NCBI GenBank assembly: GCA_035048495.1
Contig: CM068547.1
Location: 27,721,913-27,785,912 of the forward strand
Length of the DNA: 64,000 bases
DNA from: Euptelea pleiosperma
Taxonomy: Eukaryota; Streptophyta; Magnoliopsida; Ranunculales; Eupteleaceae
Direction of reading: 5' to 3'
Below are positions 32,619-43,207 of the stretch, one piece after another; position 1 is the first letter of the stretch; every line of letters starts with the position of its first letter. The notes below the pieces were generated by a model. The model was given only the letters and a program-made list of their open reading frames with translations. It ran no database searches and was not told where the DNA came from. Made by a program: the position numbers and the translations under genes.

Positions 32619-34940
32619 CCTCAGAAGCCAGTTATTGGCTTTGGGGTTTGTTTTTAGCCAATGGGTAGATGACAGTAGGGGTGGTTGTCAATATGGATGG
32701 TTCTTCGTCTAATCACCACTCATTTTGGTTGATCCCAAGCGTACATCTGGTTTGAAGTCAGCCCAATTTATGTATGGGACCTTAAAATTCAAACGCGAGT
32801 ATGTTCAATGGGTTTGTAATTAAGTACAGTACAAAGTGGTCCACCACAAGACTGAAAAATCAAACCAAACAATAAGCACAAATGACCACAAAGAAGATGA
32901 TGAAATCTGAAGATGTGTGGACACTAACTATCTGTAATGGATCGAATACTCGGAACCAATAACCATGGTTTTAAAAATGGTCGTTATAACAAAAGTAATG
33001 GTCATTATAATGGTAACGACCCAACCCTGTCACGTTTTTTCCCCATTATGACGCCCAATACCAAAAAAATGTGAGCACAATTTTTATTAGTATTATTTTT
33101 ATTTTAAAAAGTAATAAAATAATAATGTTTTGACATTTTCTTGATGTAATCCCATTATAATGGTCATAACAGTAATGTTAAGGGACCGTTTATATATACT
33201 GTTACAATTGTCGGTAACTTGTGTTGTTTGCCCTGCGGAACATTACGGTCTTGGAATTTTATTGAACAACCCAGTTAAGTCGAGAGTCAAATGCAAAAAT
33301 TGCAAGCACTTTTTTTATTTGGTCAAATTTTCAAATTAATTTTCGAACGAAAAACCTGAATTATATTCAAACTTTTCTCTTCCATATTTTTGTCTTACGC
33401 TGAATTGCTAGAACTAGCCAAAACAAGCATTTTGAACCTCAGAAGCCAGTTATTGGCTTGGAGTTTGTTTTTGGCCAATGGGTAGATGACATTAGGGTCT
33501 CCATGGTTGTCACTATGGATGGTTCTTCGTCTAATCACCACTCATTTTGGTTGAGCCCAAGCATATTTCTGGTGTGAAGTCAGCCCCATTTATGTATGGG
33601 GCCTTAAAATTCAAACGCGAGTATAATCAATGGGTTTGTAAGTAAAGTACAAAGTGGCCCACCACGAGACTGAAAAATCAAACCAAACAATAAGCACAAA
33701 TGACCACAAAGAAGATGACAAAATCTGAAGATTTGTGAACACCAGCCATCTGTAATGGATCGAATACTCGGAACCAGTAACCATGGTTTTAAAAATGGTC
33801 GTTATAACAAAAGTAATGGCCATTATAATGGTAACGACCCAACCCTGTCACGTTTTTTTCCCATTATGACGCCCAATACCAAAAAAATGTGAACACAATT
33901 TTTATTAATATTATTTTTATTTTAAAAAGTAATAAAATAATAATATTTTGACATTTTCTTGATGTAATCCCATTATAATGGTCATAATAGTAATGTTAAG
34001 GGACCGTTTATATATACCGTTACAATTGTCGGTAACTTGTGTTGTTTGCCCTGCGGAACATTACGGTCTTGGAATTTTATTGAACAACCCACTTAAGTTG
34101 AGAGTCAAATGCAAAAATTGCAAGCACTTTTTTTATTTGGTCAAATTTTCAAATTAATTTTCGAACGGCAAACCCGAATTATACTCAAACTTTTCTCTTA
34201 CCATATTTTTGTCTTATGCTGAATTGCTAGAACTGGCCAAAACAAGTATTTAAACCTCAGAAGCCAGTTATTGCCCGTTGTTGGCCAATGGGTAGATGAC
34301 ATTAAGGTCTCCATGGTTGTCACTATGGATGGTTCTTCATCTAATCACCACTCATTTTGGTTGAGCCCAAGCATACTTCTGGTGTGAAGTCAGCCCCATT
34401 TATGTATGGAGCCTTAAAATTCAAACACGAGTATGATCAATGGGTTTGTAAGTAAAGTACTAAGTGGCCCACCACGAGACTGAAAAATCAAACCAAACAA
34501 TAAGCACAAATGACCACAAAGAAGATGACGAAATCCATAGATGTGCGAACACCAGCTATCTGTAATGGATCGAATACTCGGAACCAGTAACCATGGTTTT
34601 AAAAATGGTCGTTATAACAAAAGTAATGGCCATTATAATGGTAACGACCCAACCCTGTCACGTTTTTTTGCCATTATGATGTCCAACACCGAAAAAATGT
34701 GAACATAATTTATTTTATTGGTGTTATTTTTATTTTCAAAAGTAATAAAATAATAATATTTTGACATTTTCTTACTCGCTGATGTAATTACCCCATTATA
34801 ATGGTCATAACAGTAATGTTAAGGGACCGTTTATACCGTTACAATTGTCGGTAACTTGTGTTGTTTGCCCCGCGGAACATTATTGTCTTGGAATTTTATT
34901 GAACAACCCACTTGAGTTGAAAGTCAAATGCAACCAACAA
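32619..34940. repeat. Three tandem ~817-bp units
   Basis: Units begin ACCTCAGAAGCCAGTTATTG at 32619, 33436 and 34254; the third is partial. Every unit contains, in order, GGGTAGATGAC, CTAATCACCACTCATTTTGG, CAAACCAAACAATAAGC, an M2-derived block starting CCATGGTTTTAAAAATGG, TTGTTTGCCC, and GAGTCAAATGCAA. The M2-derived block therefore predates the array. Confidence 0.9.
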
Positions 34941-34954
34941 AAACCCACAATAGA

Positions 34955-35361
34955 GGAAAAATTTTTGATGCAGAGGACTTTTGATGTAGTCGATGTAGGG
35001 GGATCTCGTGGCCCTACATACCTCATTTTTAGGGCCCAGTAATCGCAAAGATGTTTGGCCCACCCCTTGGTGTATATACATATGAAAAATCAGTCTCATT
35101 AATTTTATCTTGCCATAGATTTTAGCACTTTTGTAAGATTGATTGTAGCCGTTGTATCTAAGCATGTTTTTTTGTATATTTTTTGGACACTTAATCCAAC
35201 GGCTAGAAATTATCAACTAAGCTGATTTTTGGTATCCATATCCACCAAAGGGTGGGGTAAACATCAATGCAGATAGTGGGCCCAAAAAACTGAGCCATGT
35301 AGGGCCACGAGACCCCTCTGCATCGACTGCATCTAAAGTCCTCTACATCTAAATTTTTTCA
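34955..35361. mobile_element. M3 Mutator-like MITE, ~60-bp TIRs, perfect 9-bp TSD
   Basis: The ends GGAAAAATTTTTGATGCAGAGG and the inverse of TGAAAAAATTTAGATGTAGAGG (landmarks) continue through GACTTTTGATG and GGCCCTACAT arms. CACAATAGA flanks both sides (34946-34954, 35362-35370). The interior is M3-like. Confidence 0.9.
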
Positions 35362-35765
35362 CACAATAGAACCTAATAAAAGAAGATGAGTGTGGTTGTA
35401 TGGGTGACAATTGACCTTCAGCCTTCCTTCCACCCAAGAGTGAAGCACTCTCTTGAAGGCCACATTTAGTTGAATAATCATGTCTATAGTGCCTGCCTTT
35501 CGAGTTTTGATGAGTCTGGTCGATTCATTTCTTGTATGTATTAATGATGTTGACCTTCAAACTAGAAAGCTTACCACATTAATAAAGTTGCACCATGTGT
35601 ATCTTGAAAACCTAGAAATCTTGCCAACTAAACCTAAACTGGCCAAACCCTCTGTTTCCATTCTCAACTTGTGTTAAAGCACGGGCGAAGAAATAAAAAT
35701 AATAATTTAAAAAAATAAATAAATCATTTTTTCTCTTACCATTTTGATCTTTGCATTTGAACTTT
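35362..35765. other. Intergenic, shared segment
   Basis: CAATTGACCTTCAGCCTTCCTTCC and CTCTTGAAGGCCACATTTAG are shared with 28690-28760 and 39860-39990, an unclassified dispersed sequence. Confidence 0.5.
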
Positions 35766-36164
35766 GGGTCGAGCTCCAATTACCGCCCTAAAATGACAAG
35801 CTCCGGTTATAGGACACAATATGAGCCACATGGCACGCTCTTGGAGGACTCTAACCGTATGGATGTTTGGCCAATTCCTAAGTGGACCGACAAACCAAAA
35901 AATCAGCCTGATTAGTGATTTCTATATGTTGGATCTTTGTACCTCAAATACTGCTCAAATTCCCACAGTTGAGATAAACCCATGAAAATACGTCCAATCC
36001 AATGCCTATAAATCACTGATCAGGCTGATTTTTGGTTTGTAGGTCCAATTAGGGATTGGTCAAACATCCATACGGTCAGAGTCCTCCAAGAGTGTGCCAT
36101 GTGGCTCATATTGTGTTCTGTAACCGGAGCCTATCATTTTAGGGCGGTAACTGGAGCCTGAGCC
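35766..36164. mobile_element. M1 element with GGCTCCAGTTACCGCC-type ends, perfect 9-bp TSD
   Basis: The left end GGGTCGAGCTCCAATTACCG and right end CGGTAACTGGAGCCTGAGCC are inverted. The flanks are TTGAACTTT on both sides (35757-35765, 36165-36173). A complete M1 core lies inside. It is the intact relative of the interrupted copy at 16223. Confidence 0.92.
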
Positions 36165-36553
36165 TTGAACTTTTGGAGAATTTTTTTTGTTTCTGCTCTT
36201 TTACAGAGGGAAGGTGCAGAGATATTTTAGGGCGGTAAGAACCATTTTAGTAAAATAATTAATAGAATGAAAAAGGAGAGAGATGATAGAAATGTAAGTG
36301 AAATGCTGTGAAGGATTTAGAGTTTTAAGGGATAGTGGAGAGGTTATATGAATTTAAAGCATATAAAGACGTTTTGGTAGAAAAAAAGAGGAGAAAATTT
36401 TCGAAGCGGCGGAGCAGTGGCCAATCACGTCACGCCACAATAACACCAATAAGTTATTGTGGGTTCGACGATTCATAAACTTACACTTTTTTTTTTTTTT
36501 TGGGTTGGTTGGTATGATATGGGATTTGGCCACAGCCCAACCAGCTATATTAA

Positions 36554-36679
36554 GGCCCTGTTTGGTGACCACAGAAAAGTTTTCTAAGATGGGATTCATA
36601 AATTAAAATGTGTTGATCTAGAAAACTTTTATGGACATTTACAGGTAAGAATCATTTCTAGAAAACTTTTCTAAGGACG
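36554..36679. mobile_element. Tourist-like end at a TAA site
   Basis: GGCCCTGTTTGGTGACC follows TATATTAA, and TAAGAGAAAATTTTACAAT follows the other end. The same two flanks surround the unrelated-looking MITE at 26259-26761. The right terminus does not mirror the left, so this may be a remnant. Confidence 0.5.
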
Positions 36680-37107
36680 TAAGAGAAAATTTTACAATTT
36701 ATTATACGAAGATCATCGAAAAACTGAGACTTCAAACATATACGAACTCGAAAAGATCATAAATTAACAAATCTGTTCAGGTACAATCACTCGATAATCG
36801 TACAGACACTGAGACATGAACATACAAACTTGAAGATCGTAACTGTATAAACTTGTTCATCTTGGTGCCGCTCCACGACAGATATTTAACGCTAATAGAC
36901 ACCTATTAATCACATGAAAAATGTACTTAGGATTCCATCGTCGTCATGGTCAGATTCGATGTTTGATAGCAAACCCAGCTATGAAAGATCTTCCAATCAT
37001 TAATGGCGATTCGCCAGAAACATCCGAGGTAGGGTCCAGTGGTTGCATTGTCTGAATCGATGAACATGCGCACCTTGGTAGTTTAAGGGACGATGAAACA
37101 TGCTAAT
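36680..37107. other. Intergenic
   Basis: Unique-looking sequence leading into repeat R copy 3; TGAACATGCGCACCTTGGTAG at 37061 matches 30838 in copy 2's upstream flank. Confidence 0.4.
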
Positions 37108-37870
37108 TCCGATCGAGAAACTGCAGTCATGGAGGATTTGTCGATTCTGAAACGTCGGCGATAATTAAAATTCATCGTACGGCTACAAAATGTCAAGACT
37201 TATGATTCAAAACCAACTTTTATTTTGGAGAAGAACACAAAATATCACATCTGTGTTGATTGATAAAGATGTCTAACGAAATAGGCGTAGGAGAGTGGTC
37301 TTTGTTTGGACATGTTTGGCTTAGAGTATGGTGGGACCGATTTGGACCGGTCCAAGACGTGAATAGCGCAATTGGGAATGGTGGGAAAACGATAATGGCG
37401 AAAAACAGTTGCCGTCCTAAATTTTGTGCTAATGCTGTTTTGGGGCCATATGTTGGTGGCGCAATTTATGAGACGCGAAAACGGGTGCATTCCAAATTGG
37501 GTTCTTGGTTCTTTACTTTTTTGATAATAAATTGGGCCCTGTATGTTCTTGGAATGTTGTTAATGGCATACATGGAGCAAAGTCAAGGTGGAAACTTGGC
37601 CTTCTTGCCTTCCACTATGGCTGCTGAATTAACATTTAAGGCTCTTGACCCTGCATTTCATGTTTGTACCACTGATACATATGGGTGTGTTTGGGTGCAG
37701 GGATATCTCGCTCTACCCCGCCCTTGTACCAGTTTGACAGTAAAACCACTATTCTTGAGATTTACGCTCAAAATGGAGTCGAGCATAAACTGAATTCCTT
37801 AACCAAATTAGGTCTGAGCAAGCCAGAGCTAGCCCTGTAGAACAAACACACCCTTTGATTGTTTAGGGTT
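37108..37870. repeat. Dispersed repeat R, diverged copy 3, with hAT-like MITE
   Basis: GGATTTGTCGATTCT, AACGAAATAGGCG and ACATGTTTGGCTTAGA correspond to R copies 1 and 2. From 37682 to 37853 there is a GGGTGTGTTTGG...CAAACACACCC element like 31637-31835. The long open frame here is discussed under rejected items. Confidence 0.65.
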
Positions 37871-38147
37871 TGGGTTAAGTGCCAACATTAAACTGCTTGC
37901 TGTATTTTATGGGAGCTGTACGTTGAACCAATAAGAGATCGAGCTCGAAAGGTACAAAAAAGGGGTTGAATGGGACTCAATTTGTTAACCCTGCACAGTC
38001 AAACAAGAAGTTGAAGTCCTTGTATCGGGTTAGGTCTGACCATCCAGATCTAAACCTGCATCCAAACACCTCCTTAAGTTAATGTGGGTTCCACTACTTT
38101 GCATATATCCATTTTTGGGGTTCCATGCAACCTTTGAATACTCTAAT

Positions 38148-38552
38148 CCATGGTTTTAAAAATGACCGTTATAATGAAAAAAATAGCCGTTCGGATTCAG
38201 ACCTCCCCTGTTACGTTATGTACCGTTTTAACACTCGGAAAATAGCGTCCGTTATTTTTCCGTTATAGTGAAAATACCAACTGTTATTTTTGAGAAAATT
38301 TTGGAAAAAAAACGGCCATTATTTTTCTGAGAAAATTTGTGAAAATAAATGCTCCTTATATTCCGTTATTTTTTACTCAATTTTGAAATTCAAAATTTGA
38401 ATATTAGCGCCGTTTTTTTTCCTTTATTTTATTTTATTTTTTTTTCGTTTTTGCCCTGAGAGCTTACGATTCGTTATAATGGCCGTTATAATGGAAAAAT
38501 GGTAACGCCCCCAGTCCGTTATACTGTTATAACGACGCCTTTTAAACCTTGG
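38148..38552. mobile_element. M2 MITE, perfect 6-bp TSD
   Basis: It starts CCATGGTTTTAAAAATGACC and ends CCTTTTAAACCTTGG. TCTAAT flanks both sides (38142-38147, 38553-38558). At 405 bp it is the longest M2 copy with a clear duplication. Confidence 0.92.
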
Positions 38553-39008
38553 TCTAATTCATTAGGTTAGAATTGATGGTTGGCATTATATAGATAGTAC
38601 ACCATTGAACATCAAATTTTGTACGATCGCGATAGGTTAGAGAATTAATTAATGGATGAAATGATTTGATTAAGACATGCTTTAACCAAAGTGTTTGTTC
38701 ATGATTAAAAACTGAAACCAACCACCATGAAGATGTGCTTGGAGTCGGTTGAAACACTTGGCCCACATACCTTCCACTATGTCGATCGCCGTAGTAATCG
38801 ACGTTGATAAGGTTGACTTTTTAAACTATATTGCTCGCTAATCGCACTGAAAGATATGCTTTGACATTAATTTAGTTGTATGTTGTCGCCGAGATCATTT
38901 TTAGTGTTTTTTATCTCATAAATATATCAAAAAAAAAAAAAACACGGGTCATCGTCTTTGTTCCTCAACATGAAGGGGCAGAGAAACTACAGCTAGTCAG
39001 TATACGAA
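38553..39008. other. Intergenic, nothing recognised
   Basis: A short A-run is at 38929-38942. No gene or paired repeat. Confidence 0.4.
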
Positions 39009-39254
39009 GGGAGTGTTTGGGTGCACGAACACGGGAGGCATTTCCGAGAAAAGTCCTTTTCCTCGTGTCATGAGTGCGGAAAGTGAATCCATGTTGTTAT
39101 TTACTAAGGGTCTGTTTGGTACGCGTGCAAACCATTACTCGTGCAATGGTTTTTCCATCATAGAAGTCTGTTGGGTGTTCGTTTTTCCTCATCCATTGCT
39201 TTTACTAGTGAGACAAGCAAGAAAAGTTACCTATCCTTGCATCCAAACACCCCC
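39009..39254. mobile_element. Candidate hAT-like MITE
   Basis: GGGAGTGTTTGGGTGCA at the left and TGCATCCAAACACCCCC at the right are inverted. A second GGGTCTGTTTGGTACGCG start lies inside at 39109. No target duplication could be confirmed. Confidence 0.5.
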
Positions 39255-41744
39255 AAAATTTGAGGACAGGAATTTATCATTTCATACCTATTGTGCTTAC
39301 GACATTGTGGGCCTCTATTGTACACATGCAGTGCATCAACATGATCAGGCAGAAGATTCATCATTGGATGGACCTAACTACGAGATCTTTTTGCTTGAAA
39401 AGTATTCCGATCGGATGATCTAAACGATTTGATCAAGGGAAATCTTTTTACAATCATTGCTGACCATAATGCAATCGGTTGGATGATCAAGTAATCGTTC
39501 GAGCATGTGCACTATGTGTGTGATAGAAAACCCATCACAGAGGTGCATACTGGGGAGCAGAGGAAATAAGCTTGGCTGGGACCTAAGAGAAGCTAGGCCC
39601 AAGCCCAGCCCAGGCATACTCAGGACCAGCATGACTAAGATTTACAAACGTGAGAACATTAGGGTCTGTTTGGAAATCCAAAAAAAAAGGGCCAGCCAAG
39701 GTTATTCCAGGTCCGATCATTCTGGTATGTGTTTCGTAATCATGTGGGGCCTACATTTTTGGCTCCAGGAAAACCTCAGTACTAGAGTTTTTTTTTTTTT
39801 TTTTTGTTGGAATCAACCAAACCCCAGAAAGGAAACTAATAAAAGAAGTAGGTAAGTGTGAAACGGTGGAAACAATTGGCCTTCAGGCCCTTCCTTCCTT
39901 CCATTAAAGAAGGAGAAATGTCTTGGCTCATGTTGCCCGGTGATGGTGGAATACCAGCACTCTCTTAAAGGCCACATTTAGTTGGGGTAGAGTGGGTGAC
40001 TTTTTGAGTTTTGCGGAACCTTGTCGGTACATTCCTTGTATATATTGGTGTTGACTTCCAATGTGCTGCTCATATTGTTGGTATCTTCGGACTGAAAGTT
40101 CAAACGTTACGGGTCCTACCACCAAGAAGAGAAAAACCCGGGTCAATCATCAGTTACCCAAAACCCATTTGGGTTCTAATGGGTTAAACCCGGACACCGG
40201 CCCGTAAGGACAGCCCATGTAATTGCACATACATATTGGTTTAAGAACTTATTAAGCAGTCGTTCAAACGGTCGTAACTAATGTAAATTTGATTTTCTTG
40301 CTCAAAAGTGACCGTCCTACGAAGGTTATGATCTTTCAAATAGCTTGGCATGGCGCGCGGTTTGGTGGTTCTTTAGTCCATTCTCCAGTCCAACAACTCA
40401 GCAAGGTAGTCTAGTAGCTCTTCTGTCCAACGAGCCTGTTATTTAGAGAGGCTTGTTGGGAATGGAGTCCCACTGAGCTGACTGTAGCTATTTCTGATAC
40501 TTTATCGCATTTATTTTCCTTCAATGCACACGTGTATATCCATATTCATAGGTAAAAAATATGCACTCATAAAAGGGATTCAGATTTTAATGTCATTTAA
40601 GATCGACTCAAATTGTTGATACAAAAAAAAAAAAAAAAATGCTTTATAACTTTAATTTTAAAGAACGGGTTTTTACCGGTTATCAATAGAGGTTGTCAAT
40701 CTCTCTAATGATTAGAAAATATTATACTTGATAATCAAAACTAAACTGAAAAAAGAAAAAAAAAAATTATAAGAAGAACAAATAAACGATTAAAAGAAAT
40801 AATGAAAAATGAAAAAAAAATTCAATGCCAAGAAAAGACTGTAGCTGTAAGATGTGCGTAGCCAAGAGAGATCGACAGCTGGAAAGCAGCCAAGAGAAGA
40901 ACTTCGTTCATTGTCCATTGAAGGTCCTTTTGTAGGCTAGGATGTGCAACATTCTTTTCATCTTTAGTAAATTACGACTTTCTTTACTTAGAAAAATATT
41001 TTCAAAGATGGAAACAATTATATAAAATATATTTTTCTTTTCTTAATAAAATCACTCAATAAATTATTCTTTTAAAACTTCATTTTGAAAACCAATGAAA
41101 TATTCTTTTATTTTTCAATATGGAATCAATCATTAATTTATTATTTTAAAACTTCATTTTCAAAACCAATGAAATATTCTTATATTTTTCAAAATAAATT
41201 TTTTTTTGATAAGATATTTATTTCTTAAACATTCCATCATTTTTAAATTTCAAAATCAAAACCATCATTTTATTTTTTGAAAGTTATCCTTATGCATTTT
41301 ATAATCTGAACCGTTCATTTGTTGTAATCTCAACCACCTTGGTCTGCATGCTTAATCCACCAACTTGGCCCATTACGCCTACTGCATTGGCCCACTTCTT
41401 GGCCCAACTTCTTGCCTAACTTCTTGGCCTATCTTTTTGGCCTGTCAACGTAGTCCACCCTTTTGCTTAAATTTGAGTTTTTGTACATAAGTTTTTGGGC
41501 TTTGACTTATGATCACTTTAGTCTTGGGCTCGGGTGCCTAATGAAATAAGATTATTAATATAAAGTAATTGACTATTATTAAAAGAAATCTAATATACAA
41601 TTGGTGAAAAGAGAATATCCTATTTTTCATGTAAATTTGAAGATTTATGTAGGATAATTCTAATAATCAACTAAAGAAAATGTAACAAAAATATATAAAA
41701 TGATGACTTAACAGAGTACGCTTTAGGGGTTGGCAGTCTAATAT
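39255..41744. other. Intergenic with simple and short tandem repeats
   Basis: T-run at 39788-39804; A-run at 40623-40639; a ~74-bp tandem duplication at about 41060-41195 marked by AAAACTTCATTTT at 41074 and 41148. The 39860-39990 part is shared with 28690 and 35370. No gene was supported. Confidence 0.5.
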
Positions 41745-42285
41745 ATGTGATGATATTTAGTAGGCATGACATCAGTTTTATTGTTAGGATGCTGGGAAGA
41801 TATCAAAAAAACCCTAGGATAGTTCATTATTCAAATTCAAACTTTGTAGGTTGCCTGGACAGTTTGAAATCTACATATGGTTATATGTTCATGTTAGCTT
41901 AGGGTGTCGTGAAGAAGTTCAAAGTAGTCCTTATTGGCATCCTCCATTATGGAAGCTGAATATGTTGTCTATTACGAAGTCACTAAGCACAACATTTGGC
42001 TAAAGAACTTATAAGCAAGCTCAAGATTATGAATTTTGTTGGAGGGCCGATAAAGATTTTCCATACCAATAAAACCGTTGCAAAATATGTGAAGAATGAT
42101 CACGTGACCCAACATGAATACGCATATAAAAATAAAGTATATGTATGTACAAGATAAGGTTTGAGTTGGCTTGATCGTGATTCTTCATTTATTGACACTC
42201 GTTATGATTGCAAACCTACTGACTAAAGAACTCCCTTCCAGAATTTTCAAGGAGCATGTCTCTCGCATAGGAGTTTTAGAGTCTT
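41745..42285 (+). pseudogene. Ty1/Copia pol remnant (end of RT and RNase H)
   Basis: Translation in shifting frames gives FIVRMLGRYQKNPR, then SNFVGCLDSLKSTYGYMFML, then MEAEYVVYYEVTKHNIWLKN and finally LLTKELPSRIFKEHVSRIGV. These match the usual order of the C-terminal Copia polyprotein: the tail of reverse transcriptase, the RNase H DSLKSTYGY block, the SSMEAEY block and the final LTKxLP...FxxHVxxxG block. Internal stops, frameshifts and missing segments between blocks show it is long dead. It lies on the plus strand, consistent with the polypurine tract at 42923. Confidence 0.85.
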
Positions 42286-42933
42286 TTGGTTTTTTTACTT
42301 AGTGAGAATGTTTACTTTTGATTGCTTTATGAATTCTAATTAATTACTTTTTTTAATAGTTTTATTATATTGCACTTATAATCTATTGAATTGTCGTGTA
42401 TACATGTTTGGTTTGCACGTGCCAAGAAAAGATATTAAGGTGATGGTTTTCACATGATGGATGATGTTAGATGTCAAGTTTACTCAAGAGCCTATACAAA
42501 GTTCTCAGGCTGAGCATGATTGGGCATCATGTTTGAAGCCTTTATTCTGAAAGTAAGGTAATGGATTTCACATAGCGATTGCTGTAAAATATCAGAATAA
42601 TGACATGCATGAAGCTAGCATTGGACAATAGTGGAAGCATGTATAATTGATTGCACGAAAGTAGTGTACTATTCATGTCACACCATACTAAACCACCATA
42701 AAGACATTAGTGGGACCAACAGTTTGACTTGCATAAAGGGGCCTTGGGTCATAGTAAACGCTATAAGCTTTCATGATCCAATATTAGTGGTGCTTTTGAA
42801 TTTGATTGTAAAGTAAAGAACACTATACTTCTTTGTAGAAACTGTTTATATAAACTATAGAGTGACCACTCATCTATAAATGTCCAATCGAAAGTCATTT
42901 TCAACTAATTGATGCTCAGACTAAGTGGGAGAT
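42286..42933 (+). mobile_element. 3' non-coding part and polypurine tract of the Copia element
   Basis: Non-coding sequence follows the pol remnant and ends with AAGTGGGAGA (42923-42932), a typical Copia polypurine tract. TGTAAGAGTTC at 42934 would then be the start of the 3' LTR. The LTR's far end was not identified. Confidence 0.6.
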
Positions 42934-42986
42934 TGTAAGAGTTCTAAACGGTTTTGAAAACTGCCTCCCATTAAGTGGTCCCACAC

Positions 42987-42988
<2 letters not shown>

Positions 42989-43050
<62 letters not shown>
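42989..43050. repeat. (CT)n microsatellite, about 31 units
   Basis: A perfect CT run inside the presumed Copia 3' LTR. Confidence 0.95.
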
Positions 43051-43054
<4 letters not shown>

Positions 43055-43207
43055 TTCTAAAAATGGATTGGAGGTTACCGTAAGTTAGAGAAGAGTAAGG
43101 AATGGTTGTCTCCTACTATGGGTGTGCGATTAATGATGGACTCCTAGTGTTCTTATTCAACACTAAAAGGTTATGGGTTGGCAACCGTTAGATTTTGGTG
43201 TGATTAG

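Noticed and set aside
37260..37793. 177-codon open frame on the plus strand
   Set aside because: It opens without an ATG at the first codon, matches no family I know, overlaps repeat R and a hAT-like MITE, and the close R copies at 27384 and 30936 do not keep the frame.
39013..39423. 136-codon plus-strand frame
   Set aside because: It spans a candidate hAT-like MITE and unique DNA, with no recognisable domain.
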